From contig JAADVB010000017.1 of NCBI GenBank assembly GCA_023334545.1, forward strand, positions 62,001 to 126,000: 64,000 nt of DNA. The letters are read 5' to 3'. Made by a program: the position numbers and the translations under genes. The notes beneath the pieces were generated by a model. The model did not search any database. It worked only from the letters and a program-made list of their open reading frames with translations, and was not told where the DNA came from. This document shows positions 48,802-59,264 of the stretch, piece after piece. This stretch comes from Salisapilia sapeloensis. Lineage: Eukaryota > Oomycota > Peronosporomycetes > Peronosporales > Salisapiliaceae. How positions within the stretch are numbered: position 1 is the stretch's first letter; the number at the start of each line of letters is the position of its first letter.

Positions 48802-50082
48802 TTACTCTTCTGGCGAATTGACTGCATTCGCCAACAATCGGTTCGACATATTCGTCTTGGCCGATTGCAAAAGTAACGTATTCATGAGCTCCGCTTGATT
48901 CTTCTTGTGTTTCTTCTTCCCAAACTTGTGTGCTTCCACCAGGAATCCTTTCGATCCATCTGGTTGCACTTGTGTCGTCCGAGGTGCTTTCGACTGCATC
49001 GCTTGTTGCCGAGCGAGCTTTAGCAATTGCACCCACAAGTCCGCTTCATCCGTATCTTTCGACCGGACAATCAACAACGGATCGTTCTTAAATTCTAACC
49101 GCAAGTCACCGTGGTTCATCGCTTCCACTCTCGTGACAGACCGCAAGTCAATGACACCACGTGCAGATTTCCAATAACTACGCTTATATAGGAACACGAG
49201 ACCTGCGTTAAAGTCCAGATAGAACCACCGTTTGCGCCAACTACGTAATAAGAGTGGAATCGTATCCTTCAGCACGTACAAGTGTCCACAGTACGGAGGG
49301 AGATCGATGTGCACTGGCTTTGGTGTCTGCGGAAGCGTGAGCTCCGTCTCGGGCAGATTCATAACAGTGGCTTGAGGGGCAGAGGGTTTATCTTCGTCCA
49401 TAAGGGCTTGGAGGAAGAACTCTTTAAAGCGATTCTGCTCCGTCTGGATGACAGAAACAGCTTGCGCCATGACTTCTTGGTCATGCAATAGCTCCTGGAC
49501 GTCCTGGTCATCCAATGCCAAGCTACGGGACTTTAAGCGACCTTCCTTTTGGATCTCTTCTTTCGTCCCTTCGTCCACGACATTGCCTTCCTCATCCAGT
49601 AGTTCAAATCGACCACTCCTTGTCCTCTCGCGCTTGAACACTGTCGGTTCTAACGGTCGAGCGAACGGGTACAAGTCGGACTCAGTAAAGTCGATTTCGT
49701 CCTTGCGACTATCAAAAATGTTATCAAGGCCCAAGTTGTTCTTCCATAGCTCCAACGTATTGAGACAGTCATCGACGTCGTAATAACCATGTGACTGGAA
49801 GAAGGCCACACCTTCGTCCTCCTCCTCAATATCCGCCACCGTGCCATATAGTTTTTGTAAATGCTTCTCGAAAGGCGTGTCGACGTCTTCTAGATATTCA
49901 TCATACTCTGCTTCCGGTTCATAGCTGTAAGAGCGCTCGAAGCGATTCGCTAACGTCCGTTCCATACGTTCTTTCAGTCGAGACGCACTATCGTCGTTTG
50001 CTGTGAGCACCATATCCGAGTGACTTTTGTCGGTACAAAGTTGAGATTTCGAGCTGTCGACCTGTCGGGCGATCGAAGGCAT
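48802..50082 (-). CDS. PH domain protein, 426 residues
   Basis: Single exon from ATG 50080-50082 (MPSIARQV). Residues ~295-395 are a pleckstrin-homology domain: YCGHLYVLKDTIPLLL, WRKRWFYLDFNAGLVFLY, KSARGVIDLRSV and the closing helix DEADLWVQLLKLAR. The N-terminal ~280 residues are acidic, with YEPEAEYDEYLEDVDTPFEKHL and a helical stretch. The C-terminal ~35 residues are basic (FGKKKHKKNQ). PH domains bind phosphoinositides or partner proteins; no catalytic domain is seen. The frame is open upstream to 50277 but lacks an earlier ATG, so ATG 50082 is chosen. Confidence 0.8.
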   Translation of the reverse strand: MPSIARQVDSSKSQLCTDKSHSDMVLTANDDSASRLKERMERTLANRFERSYSYEPEAEYDEYLEDVDTPFEKHLQKLYGTVADIEEEDEGVAFFQSHGYYDVDDCLNTLELWKNNLGLDNIFDSRKDEIDFTESDLYPFARPLEPTVFKRERTRSGRFELLDEEGNVVDEGTKEEIQKEGRLKSRSLALDDQDVQELLHDQEVMAQAVSVIQTEQNRFKEFFLQALMDEDKPSAPQATVMNLPETELTLPQTPKPVHIDLPPYCGHLYVLKDTIPLLLRSWRKRWFYLDFNAGLVFLYKRSYWKSARGVIDLRSVTRVEAMNHGDLRLEFKNDPLLIVRSKDTDEADLWVQLLKLARQQAMQSKAPRTTQVQPDGSKGFLVEAHKFGKKKHKKNQAELMNTLLLQSAKTNMSNRLLANAVNSPEE

Positions 50083-50441
50083 GGTAGAAGCGTTGGCACT
50101 AGTGTACACTGGAGCTTGGGGTCGGATGGCGATGTTGAGCCAAGTGCGATTGTGTGGGACTTGCTGCCGGGTGGAAGGGGCTCGTACGCAAGAAACAGAG
50201 CCCTTGTCTATGGTGAGAAAAGCACGGTAAGTGCCGCTTACGACGGAGGAAGGTATGCGAGACGATCGTTCCGTCACGACAGTACGCTAATCCACTGAGC
50301 AGCGTCGGTATACCTTGTTCTTGCAACTTGCAAGATAAGGGTATTGGCCACAGTTCTCTCCCGTTGTCGTAGGCGATTTGAAGGTCGGAGGATGCAGTAG
50401 CAAATGCAAAAGTGGATGGGTGAGTTGACTTCGGCGAGCTA
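50083..50441. other. Divergent promoter region
   Basis: About 360 bp between the start of the PH gene (minus strand) and the first ATG of glycosyltransferase paralogue 2 (plus strand). It must hold both promoters. No TATA-like or other motif stands out. Confidence 0.45.
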
Positions 50442-52219
50442 ATGCCGTTTAGAATCCATTATAAATTCCTTTCTACGTTCTTGTACTTCAATATCAAGGG
50501 AGCGTTCCTGGAAGCATACGCAGTATCTTCCTTTGATTGGCTGAAATTGAAGTCTGAAGCCACTACTTTCTGGGTGCAAATGTACCACTTTCACACAACA
50601 ATGAATACAGGATGGACGCTTCTACTCAAGGTATCGGCAGCGGTGCTCTTGGTCCTTGGACCCTTTGCATTGATGCTGCAGATGCACCTAGTGCATCGAG
50701 AGGTTATGCAGTCGAATATGTTGCCGAATGTTGATCGCGTTAAACTACAGGTCGCGCATGGAGGAAGTGGTGAATTCGATTTTGAACAGTATTTGGATCA
50801 TGTACCAGAATTAAACGAGCAAGTTTACTCCAATGGTGCATTGCAATCTTCATGGGCAGATCCTGTGAGTGAGGTGGACGCATTGCACTTGTCACTATTG
50901 CACGAAACGTGCGTGAATCGAACCGATACTATATTACCATGGTCTTTTGCTAGCTCGGGCAACGTCAGTTCCGACGATATGAACCACATACTGCATCGAG
51001 ACGATCCAGACCTATACAACAAAATTCGGCAGTGCCCAGATGTTGACATCTACCTTCCCGTGGATATCCGAGGCCATGGCTATTGTGAAGACGCCGTGGC
51101 GTACCTCAAGTGTAACAACTTTCTCGCAACTTCAATACCGCTCTGACTCATCTACTTTCCTGCATAGACCTCGAGTCGAGACTGTTACCACATTGGGTGT
51201 TTACAGAAACTTTTGTAGACCCTGTCTCCAAGAGAAAGTATAGCTACTACGAATTATGCCCATCAAATGCGGTGATTTTTTTCAATCACTATTGGAACGG
51301 TCTCCCGGATTCACCTGACTGGCCATCAAGGAAACCTGTTTACATGATGCCGAACATTGAAATGTATGAGACACGTGCCAAGCACTATTGGCGTGCCGAT
51401 ATGGTGTTATGTAAAACAGCAGTGTGTGCTCGTCGTGTCAAGAAATGGTATGAGCAAGAAGGTAATCCTCGCAATGCACATGTGCTCTATACTCGTCATA
51501 CAAGCTCCAACATTGGTGTCTTGGCGCAAAGCCGTATGGAAACGCGGGAGAAAGACTTCACCAACATGACGTTTACGCATGCTATTGGTCACAGTATATA
51601 CAAAGGCACAGATGAAGTCATCGGGTGTTGGTTAGACCATCCCGAGTTTCCTCTTCTGAATGTCTACATGATGCCAGATTTCTATGATGGCTACCGGCAA
51701 CGTTTCGGAGAAAAGAGGTTGGAGACGAGTCCGCAATTGAAGATGCATGTGGGGACGATCGATGAGGACGACTTTGGTAAAATCGTTGCCGAGTCTGCTT
51801 ACATGGTGTGTACGAGTACAATGGAAGGGTACGGGCATTACATCAACCAGGCAAGAGCAACGGGCGCTGCGATCGTAACCACTGACTTGCCACCCATGAA
51901 CGAATTGCTTTCTTCAGATTCGGCCCAGATGGTCCGGATCACGCCAGCATCGGATCGATTTCAGTTTCTCAGCGGAAAGTACATGGGCGAGCATGGGTTG
52001 AAGGCCAAGCCGGCGTTACGCGGAACTTTGAAGGCCTCCAACGTTTGTGACGGCGTGCAAGCACTAATGGCCCGCAGCGTAGAAGACCGCATGCGATTGG
52101 GTGAAAACGCGCGGAAGCAATATGCCATTGACCTACGTTTCTTTGCCGCGAAAATGCGCGAGCTACGTGCTTACGTCCAAGGTAGGAAGAGAGTACGGCC
52201 TTCAAGCACAGTAGATTGA
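50442..52219 (+). CDS. Type II membrane glycosyltransferase-like protein (paralogue 2)
   Basis: Two exons, 50442-51111 and 51168-52219, up to 573 residues; 56-nt intron. In-frame ATGs at 50580 and 50602 would give a shorter cytosolic tail, more typical for Golgi enzymes. A signal-anchor helix (LLLKVSAAVLLVLGPFALML) is followed by a luminal domain. The C-terminal half contains a GT-B (GT4-like) nucleotide-sugar-binding signature STMEGYGHYINQARATGAA, then TTDLPPMNELL; the first Glu is kept, while the second Glu of the usual E-x7-E is Gln. It shares intron position and many motifs with paralogue 1, 3.6 kb away in opposite orientation. The substrate is unknown; a role in wall or glycoprotein glycans is inference. 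Confidence 0.78.
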
Positions 52220-52496
52220 CATTGACTAAAAAGCTTGAACGTCCTCGTCTCACGGATATATTTTGTTTTGTCAAAGAAAAGAAAATTTTTGCATGCACCA
52301 ATAACGAGTCCGAAGCCAGTCGTGTGATCTCCTTCACCACGTTCGTCTATCAATACGTAACGATAGGGTCGCTCGATCTGCCGCAATCGCTCACTGTGAG
52401 AAAAATACTTACTCGACCGTGCGTAATCGCTTGCACTCCATCCCGTGCATACTCGAATCAAGTCATTTCGCAACTACAGAAAAAGTGTCAGCGCGA

Positions 52497-54404
52497 ATGC
52501 CAAGTGCCGTCGAAGTCGACACGACCGCCATGCTCGGGACACCACCAGGGTCAGGTGGTTCCTACAGCTCCTTCTTGTCACCAAAGGACGCCAAACGTCT
52601 CGGACAGAGCTACCAGTCGACGCATGAAGTTTCCGACGAACTGGCTACACCCACGACCCCAAAGGACAGTGCCTTTGACGTCCAAGTCGAACCGATATAC
52701 GACAGTCAGATGAGCGACATCAATCCTTTCAGTAGCACCGCTCCCGTCTTATCTTTGCCATCGATCGCATCGGACAATGACCACAAGCTCACGCGTCGGC
52801 ACACGCACGTCGGCATGCGCAATAAACGCATGCAGCGAGGTCATTTACGTGAATTAGCAAAAACAGCATTAACCGAACGTAGTACACACGTCGGAGACAT
52901 TGATCTATCCTTTTCTCATGATGGGAATCTACGTGAAAGCATTCGCCTTGTCCAAGCGTACTCACGTCGAGACTTGCCATTGGAAGAAGTGCATGTAACA
53001 GCAACGCATCGCTTCCGACGATGTGAAGTGCACCTTCGCCGAGACGTACTGACATGGAACCGGCATGTCAAGTCTGATAAGAGCATTGATACAGATGATA
53101 TTGTTGGTGCCCAGGTCGTGAAGAAGGAAGGACAGAGTGTCTTGATCGTCCACTACTTTCGCAAAGGCCATGGGCACGGGAGTAAAGCTTTAAAACGAAA
53201 ACACAAGACGATTCAGTTTAAACTCGATCTGCCGGATGCAAATCGTATGGCGAGTGCTATCCAGGAACTCGTTCGATGGCAAGCACGTGCACCGACGTAT
53301 AGTGAGAAGAGGAAGATCAAGATTGTCGTGAATCCACACTCTGGCAAAAGGAAAGCCCAGCGGATTTGGACGGAACAAGTGAAGCCTATGCTAGAGCTTG
53401 GGAACTTTGACTGTGTCGTGGAAGAAACGGCGTATGGAGGTCATGCGTACGAAATGGGGCGAGAATACCGCGCAGACGACGGCTTCGAAGCTCTCGTCTT
53501 CATCGGTGGTGACGGAACGTTATGTGAATTCATGAACGGACTACTGTCTCGTCCAGAGCACGAGTGGCGAGAGATTGTCGCGACGACACCGATGAGTCTC
53601 ATCTCGGCCGGGACGCAGAATGCCTTTGGCACTGGCGTCGGTACACCTACGGCACACGCGTCCTTGTTCTGCATCATTAAGAGGAAGGTGCGTCCGTTGG
53701 ATGTTGTGACGACAGTGGCGGAGAAGGATCCGACAGTGGTGCACTACAGCTTCTGTGGTGTCGGATGGGGTGTCGCTGGTGACGTCGCTGCTGATTCCGA
53801 GAAGCATCGGTGGTTAGGAACGTCGCGATACGCTTGGTTAAAGATCAAATGGGCGCTATTGATGCCCAAGAAGCACAAGGGTAAGTTTAGGTACGTTCTG
53901 ACGGATCCACAGCCACGTCTGCGTAAGTATGATGAGATTAAGGACGAAGGTGCAGAAGATCAGTTTGATATGGAAGAAGGAAATCCGTATGATGACGGGA
54001 CGCGAGAACGAGCGTCGTGGGGAGGAGTCGCGCATGGCGTGACGAGCCCTGCGAGTACTGAGAGGTACCCACCAGAGATGTGGACGGAGGAGTCTGGAAG
54101 TTATATCGTCGTCGGTGTTTTAAATGCCGCTCCTGATGGTGCCTATACTCATCCTTCGGATGGTAATTTGGATCTGGTGGTTACGAGAAAAGGGACTTTG
54201 CTTCAGACACTGCATCTAGCGCTCTTGTACCTCGTCGGGAAGGAACTCAAGAGTCCGTTGCTATCGTATTTGAAAGTCAAGACGGTGGTGGTGAGTCCGG
54301 AGGATGAGACGGATGCCGCCAATATTGACGGAGAGGAACTTGCGGGTGGTCCGTGGCGGATGGAAGTCGTGCCGAGTCTGTTTAAAGCTTTATCGGAAAA
54401 GTAG
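52497..54404 (+). CDS. Sphingosine/ceramide kinase-like lipid kinase
   Basis: Single exon, 635 residues from ATG 52497. The diacylglycerol-kinase-like catalytic core begins KIKIVVNPHSGKRKAQRIW near residue 282, followed by the ATP-binding FIGGDGTLCEFMNGL and MSLISAGTQNAFGTGVGT (SGTGNA-type loop). The second half has VHYSFCGVGWGVAGDV, LKIKWALL and DGNLDLVVTRKGTLLQTL. A PH-like N-terminal region (FRRCEVHLRRDVLTWN and SVLIVHYFRKG) is the form seen in sphingosine and ceramide kinases. The product would phosphorylate a sphingoid or ceramide lipid on membranes. The first ~160 residues are disordered. Sphingosine kinase is favoured over ceramide kinase, but substrate cannot be decided. Confidence 0.87.
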   Translation: MPSAVEVDTTAMLGTPPGSGGSYSSFLSPKDAKRLGQSYQSTHEVSDELATPTTPKDSAFDVQVEPIYDSQMSDINPFSSTAPVLSLPSIASDNDHKLTRRHTHVGMRNKRMQRGHLRELAKTALTERSTHVGDIDLSFSHDGNLRESIRLVQAYSRRDLPLEEVHVTATHRFRRCEVHLRRDVLTWNRHVKSDKSIDTDDIVGAQVVKKEGQSVLIVHYFRKGHGHGSKALKRKHKTIQFKLDLPDANRMASAIQELVRWQARAPTYSEKRKIKIVVNPHSGKRKAQRIWTEQVKPMLELGNFDCVVEETAYGGHAYEMGREYRADDGFEALVFIGGDGTLCEFMNGLLSRPEHEWREIVATTPMSLISAGTQNAFGTGVGTPTAHASLFCIIKRKVRPLDVVTTVAEKDPTVVHYSFCGVGWGVAGDVAADSEKHRWLGTSRYAWLKIKWALLMPKKHKGKFRYVLTDPQPRLRKYDEIKDEGAEDQFDMEEGNPYDDGTRERASWGGVAHGVTSPASTERYPPEMWTEESGSYIVVGVLNAAPDGAYTHPSDGNLDLVVTRKGTLLQTLHLALLYLVGKELKSPLLSYLKVKTVVVSPEDETDAANIDGEELAGGPWRMEVVPSLFKALSEK

Positions 54405-54499
54405 GTTTTCTTTTCTTTTCTTTCGTCGGAAGCTTGGAGGAGACTGTGAATCGAAATGAATTTTATCTTTTTTTAAGAGATTAAGGTGTTTGGAAATGG

Positions 54500-54865
54500 T
54501 TATTGCTCTTCATCCTGATCGCCTGTGAAGGAGCTCGAGAACTTGACGATCGCACGGCCGATCGCACCAATCCATTCGTCCTTTTGATGCTCGCTGTCGG
54601 CGTACATGTAGTAGGTGCTGTCAGGCGTGGCAATTTCAAAGCAGTGGCGTTTGTTCGTCTTGTCTTCAGCAGACTTGACGGTTAGACAGTCGGCGAGGTC
54701 GATGAGTCCATGCGCAGGTTCTCCTTTTTCTCGACAAAAGTAGAGCTTGTTGCCCTTGAGGACAAAGTAGCGCTTTCGCCACTCTTTTAGCCAGACGCTG
54801 CGCTTTGTAAGTTCTCCTTCATAATCTGGGTGAGAGATATCCACTTGTGAGTAGTCTCCCTCCAT
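54500..54865 (-). CDS. Small single-PH-domain protein
   Basis: Single exon, 121 residues, ATG 54863-54865. It is little more than one PH domain: DYEGELTKRSVWLKEWRKRYFVLKG, KLYFCREKGEP, then RHCFEIATPDSTYYMYAD and the final helix KDEWIGAIGRAIV. The N-terminal 14 residues and acidic tail (DQDEEQ) complete the protein. This is the size and form of plant PH1-type proteins, which bind phosphoinositides at endosomal membranes. It is convergent with the lipid-kinase gene (95 bp between stops). Confidence 0.87.
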   Translation of the reverse strand: MEGDYSQVDISHPDYEGELTKRSVWLKEWRKRYFVLKGNKLYFCREKGEPAHGLIDLADCLTVKSAEDKTNKRHCFEIATPDSTYYMYADSEHQKDEWIGAIGRAIVKFSSSFTGDQDEEQ

Positions 54866-55253
54866 GCCACACGAAAAGAGAAAGGAGCTCTAGTCGAAGT
54901 ACTCGCTTTGTTTGCTTTGTTTGTTCCACGTCAGTCTCATCATTGGACAAAAAGTAAGTATACAACATACGATTGGATAAAAAGAAGCACACTTGTTTCT
55001 ACGAAAGAAAAAAGAAGACGTATCCATTTGCAATGAAACTATATTCTTTCCAAGACAAAGAAATCAATTTGATGATTACTTGTTAAGTATCCCAATCCTA
55101 AACGACACATTCACCGCACTTAAAGCCACTTGCACGCGTCTCCTTATTTTATATCTAGTTAATGCATTCAACAAGTTCATGACCTAATTTAATAGAACGA
55201 AAAGATCTGCGGCCCTGACGTGCTCACAATTCAAATCGCTACAAGCTACAAAC
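54866..55253. other. Divergent promoter region
   Basis: About 390 bp between the starts of the small PH gene (minus) and malate dehydrogenase (plus). It is AT-rich, with no other gene seen. Confidence 0.45.
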
Positions 55254-56276
55254 ATGTTTGGTCGTGTCGCTCGTTCCATCTCGCTTCAGAATGCCTTGGC
55301 CATGCGCCAGACGGCTGCCTACAGCAGTGCTGCTGCTGGACGCAAGGTCGCGGTCCTCGGTGCTGCCGGTGGTATCGGTCAGCCCATGTCGCTCCTCCTC
55401 AAGGACTGCGACGACATCTCGCACTTGAGCCTCTTCGACGTCGTGAACACGCCTGGTGTCGCGGCGGATATTGGCCACATCAACAGCCGATCCAAGGTCA
55501 CCGGTCACACCGGCATGGAGAACGCTGGCGCCGCCCTTGAAGGCTGTGATGTCGTTGTTATCCCCGCTGGTGTTCCGCGCAAGCCCGGTATGACGCGTGA
55601 CGATCTCTTCAACACGAACGCCACGATCGTCCAGGACCTGGCCAAGGCCGCCACCGAGTACTGCCCCAAGGCGATGATGCTCATCATCAGTAACCCCGTG
55701 AACTCGACGGTCCCGATCGTCGCCGAGACCTTCAAGAAGGCTGGCGTATACGACCCGAAGCGCTTGTTCGGTGTCACGACGCTCGATGTTGTCCGTGCCA
55801 ACACATTCGTCGGCCAGACCCTCGAGAAGGACCCGAAGGGTATGGATGTCAAGGTCATCGGTGGTCACGCCGGTACGACGATCTTGCCTCTGCTTTCGCA
55901 GGTGGAAGGTGCTTCCTTCTCGGAGGACCAGATCAAGGAGCTGACGCACCGCATCCAATTCGGCGGAGATGAAGTTGTCAAGGCCAAGGACGGTGCCGGA
56001 TCGGCCACGCTCTCGATGGCGTACGCTGGTGCTCGTTTCACGATGCGTCTCTTGGAAGCCATGAACGGCAAGAAGGACGTTGTCGAGTGCTGCTTCACGG
56101 AGAACAACGTGACGGACGCTCCGTTCTTCTCGACGCCGACGACGCTCGGCCCGAACGGTGTGGAACAGGTGCACTCGTTCGGCAAGTTGTCCCCAACGGA
56201 ACAGGAAAACTATGACGCTATGATCGGTGACTTGCAGAAGCAGATCCAGAAGGGTCTGGACTTTGCCAACAACTAA
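55254..56276 (+). CDS. MDH2: Malate dehydrogenase, mitochondrial
   Basis: Intronless, 340 residues from ATG 55254. A basic, Ser/Ala-rich leader (MFGRVARSISLQNALAMRQ) is a mitochondrial presequence. The NAD-binding fold starts KVAVLGAAGGIGQP; substrate-binding Arg residues lie in AGVPRKPGMTRDDL; the active-site His is in VIGGHAGTTILP; and SNPVNSTVP is typical. The enzyme interconverts malate and oxaloacetate in the TCA cycle. The gene is strongly biased to C/G third positions compared with neighbours, which is expected for a highly expressed gene. One side effect is a long antisense open frame over nearly the whole gene, which I treat as an artefact. Confidence 0.97.
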   Translation: MFGRVARSISLQNALAMRQTAAYSSAAAGRKVAVLGAAGGIGQPMSLLLKDCDDISHLSLFDVVNTPGVAADIGHINSRSKVTGHTGMENAGAALEGCDVVVIPAGVPRKPGMTRDDLFNTNATIVQDLAKAATEYCPKAMMLIISNPVNSTVPIVAETFKKAGVYDPKRLFGVTTLDVVRANTFVGQTLEKDPKGMDVKVIGGHAGTTILPLLSQVEGASFSEDQIKELTHRIQFGGDEVVKAKDGAGSATLSMAYAGARFTMRLLEAMNGKKDVVECCFTENNVTDAPFFSTPTTLGPNGVEQVHSFGKLSPTEQENYDAMIGDLQKQIQKGLDFANN

Positions 56277-56486
56277 ATTGCGCAGACGTAGATAGTCTTT
56301 CGACACCTTGAGAATGCACCTTTTTTCTTTCTGAAAATCAATACAAAGGGGTATTTGAAAATGTATAGCCTTAGTCTATATTAAGAACAAGATCCATGAA
56401 AAGGATCAACCAAAGAAAAAATATAAAAGGTTTCTTTTTCGTACTTTACTGAAGAGAAACGTTGGCTGGAGATTGGAATAGGAAGC

Positions 56487-58375
56487 ATGGGTACCGAGAA
56501 GGGAAGGAAGGCCTCCCGTCGAGACTCGTGTGACGATGAACATCGGTCGAGTCGGTCGAGACGGTCGAGATCTACTTCTAGATCTTCAAGAAGTCGTCGA
56601 TACCGCTCTCGATCACGTAGTCCGCGACGACATCATCGTAGCAGACACAGTCGGAGTCGCAGTCGGCAACGTCAACGTCGGGACGCGCGTTCTCGCTCGC
56701 GATCTCGCAGCCATCGTTCTCGTAAAAGACATGATGATAGACATTCGAAACATGACCGATCATCATCTAGAACCCATGTCCACAGGTCTCCACGCCACGA
56801 GGATTGTACGCAAGACAAGGAGCCGGAGCTAAAGGATGCGGAGAAGACATTGCCAAAAGATCCAGTGATAGACAAGGCACAGGACCGTAGTGTAGAGTCA
56901 AGTATAGGTGTGGAAGCAAGCGAGAATGATGTAAAAGACGAGCTTCATAGTGAAACGACAAGCAATACCAAGGACACGGCGTCGCCTGCGTCAACAAAGA
57001 TCGAACCGACTACCTCTGTACCATTAGCACAGTCTAAAGTAGATGTGAGTGGGATGAAAGAGGATATTATGAAGGCTCTGGCACAAGCTCGAAGTACTCT
57101 GTCTGCGTTTAAAAAGCCGTCGGAGCCTCCCGTCGAAGCTCCAGCAGAACCTCCTGTACAAAAAACCCCAGCTACAGTAGACGAATTCGATATGTTTGCA
57201 GCAGCTGAATCGAGCAATCTACCTCCACTCCCGTCCGGTCCGGTGAATATGACACAGCACAGTAATGGAGACGATGCGGATGGGTACTATCAACTAACCA
57301 TCGGTGAAGTGTTGAATGGCAAGTACCGTGTCTTGGGCGCAGCAGGTAAAGGCGTTTTCTCGACCGTTCTCAAGTGTGAGCAGATCGCGCCTTGGGATAA
57401 GAAAGGAGATCTGATCGCGGTGAAATTGATTCGGAATAACGAAGTGATGAAAGACGCTGCACAGACAGAGATGAAGATCTTGCAGAAGCTCGCGGAGAAA
57501 GATGTGCAGGATAAGAAACATTGCATTCGACTGCTAGAAACGTTTGAACATCGAGGACACGTCGCTCTTGTCTTTCCGCGATTGAAGATGAACGTACGTG
57601 AAGCTATGCGCAAGTTTGGTGGCAAGAGTGGCATAAGCATCCAAGCTGTGCGTGTTTTTGCCAAGCAACTACTCATCGCTCTCAGTTTATTACAGTCCTG
57701 TCGTATCGTCCATGGTGATATCAAGCCAGATAATATCTTACTAGACGAGACACAGTCCAACGTTCGTCTATGTGACTTTGGTTCGGCGTTTCAAGTCGAT
57801 GAGAAGAACGTCGAGCCGACGCCGTATCTCGTCAGTCGCTTCTATCGTGCACCAGAGATTACGCTCGGTCTTGCATACGATACACCAGTGGATATGTGGT
57901 CGATCGGCTGCTGTCTGTACGAGATGTTTACTGGTCAAGTCCTCTTCCCAGGTAGTACGAACAATGAAATGCTCAAGTACTTTATGTCTCTAAAAGGCAA
58001 AGTCCCTGCGAAGATGATTCGTAAGCATCGAACAGTCTTTGTCGAACAGTTCGAGACGGAGCCACATTTTGATGAAGATTTGGCGTTTTGTAGTCGTGAA
58101 AGTGATCAAATTACAGGTACATCTCCCTCTCTCGAATATCTCAAGAGACAAACATATTAACCAGATAGATTGTAGGCAAACCAGTGCTGCGTGTCCAAAG
58201 TGGTGTAAAAGTGACGATGGATTTGCATGCAAAGTTGATGCAAGCGAAGACTAGTACGGACGATCGGAAGCTCGTGACGGAATTAAAGAGTTTGCTGGAC
58301 AAGATGCTCCATTTAGACCCGATGAAGCGTCTTTCGGTTCGAGATGCCCTCGCACATCCGTTTCTTCGAGGCTAA
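56487..58375 (+). CDS. PRPF4B: PRP4-type spliceosomal protein kinase
   Basis: Two exons: 56487-58116 and 58176-58375, 609 residues; intron of 59 nt. The first ~110 residues are an Arg/Ser domain with dense RS and SR pairs, as in splicing proteins. The kinase domain starts GKYRVLGAAGKGVFSTVLK; the catalytic Lys is in AVKLIR; the catalytic loop is HGDIKPDNILLDE; and DFG lies in LCDFGSAF. The TPYLVSRFYRAPEI segment is characteristic of PRP4/DYRK-type CMGC kinases. PRP4 acts in the tri-snRNP and phosphorylates splicing factors. The HGD form, in place of the HRD of most kinases, is near the HAD seen in PRP4, which supports the call. The second exon completes the C-lobe (LDKMLHLDPMKRLSV). Confidence 0.92.
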
Positions 58376-58454
58376 TCTCTATGCTTGTAGATCTCGACCG
58401 GATGGAGTACTTACGATAAAACATGCCTCTTGATACTTGACCTTATTCTGTCTT

Positions 58455-59264
58455 TCATTCGCCTCTTGCGTACACGTAGCAGGCATAGAAAAACACGAGC
58501 GTGAAGATCATGCCACCGATGACGATCCAATAGTCCACCGAGTCTCGACGGTCGATCACACGCAGGAGACTGTTGGATAGACCGAGGCGACTCGCAATGT
58601 CCAAGACTTTCGTTCGAACGCCCTAGATCTTTATCAGCACAGTACTAGACATAGCAATAGGTAGAACATACTTTCATCCGAGCACGTTGGTCTCCGAGGT
58701 CTCCTAAGACTGCTCGAGAGAGATCTGATAGCTCAGATACCATGGTGGACGATCGCTGAAGCGACTCGGACTCTTGCATGGCGTACATGGCGCTATTACC
58801 CTCCATGCCCTATCTTTATAGTGAATACTTGTAGCAATGGGACTAGTGGATGGGTGTACATTATGTCGACGGTTGAGCAGAGATTCTCGTTCTCTGGCTT
58901 CGACTGCACGTCTACTGGCGTGAAAAATGTGCTGCTCGAGGGCAGAGCCCATCGTCTGCGTCTCATTTCGGAGTTGATCGACTTTCCTATCGTGCATGTG
59001 AGATGGAGGGTATGTAGGATATGATTGTGCTAGTTACTTGAGCCAGTTTTCCTTCTCACTTGCGATCGGGTGCACATGGACGAGGGAGTCGAGTTGCCAT
59101 ACGAGTTGCTCGAGAGCACTTAAGTTCTCTCGTGCTTCACTTTGTAGCTGCTCGACACTACGTCCGCCTGTACGTCCAGACTCGAGGTAGCTCAGTTGCA
59201 TCTTGAGCTCGAATTGGAGCTTACGAGCTTGAGGATAGAGCGAGCTGAGGGACTGCGTCGACAT
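58455..59264 (-). CDS. Membrin (GOSR2/BOS1), Golgi Qb-SNARE
   Basis: Four exons: 59264-59038, 58986-58860, 58809-58672 and 58622-58455, 219 residues. Introns are 49-51 nt. The N-terminal helices (LYPQARKLQFELKMQ) and the Qb-SNARE helix (LGDQRARMKGVRTKVLDIASRLGLSNSLLRVIDRR) match membrin, with the central Gln of the SNARE layer at DLGDQ or nearby. The C-terminus is one tail-anchor helix (WIVIGGMIFTLVFFYACYVY). It would act in fusion of ER-derived vesicles with the cis-Golgi. GOSR2 orthologues have ~212 residues, so the length agrees. The longest single open frame covers only about a third of the gene, so simple frame-finding would miss it. Confidence 0.85.

Noticed and set aside
55239-56306. 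A 355-codon antisense frame covering nearly all of malate dehydrogenase
   Set aside because: The sense strand has a strong codon bias with C or G in third positions, which removes stops on the opposite strand. The translation has no known domain and a skewed composition.
56530-56832. Alternative frame inside the RS region of the PRP4 kinase gene
   Set aside because: Arg/Ser repeats produce long open frames in other phases. The true frame is fixed by the kinase domain downstream.
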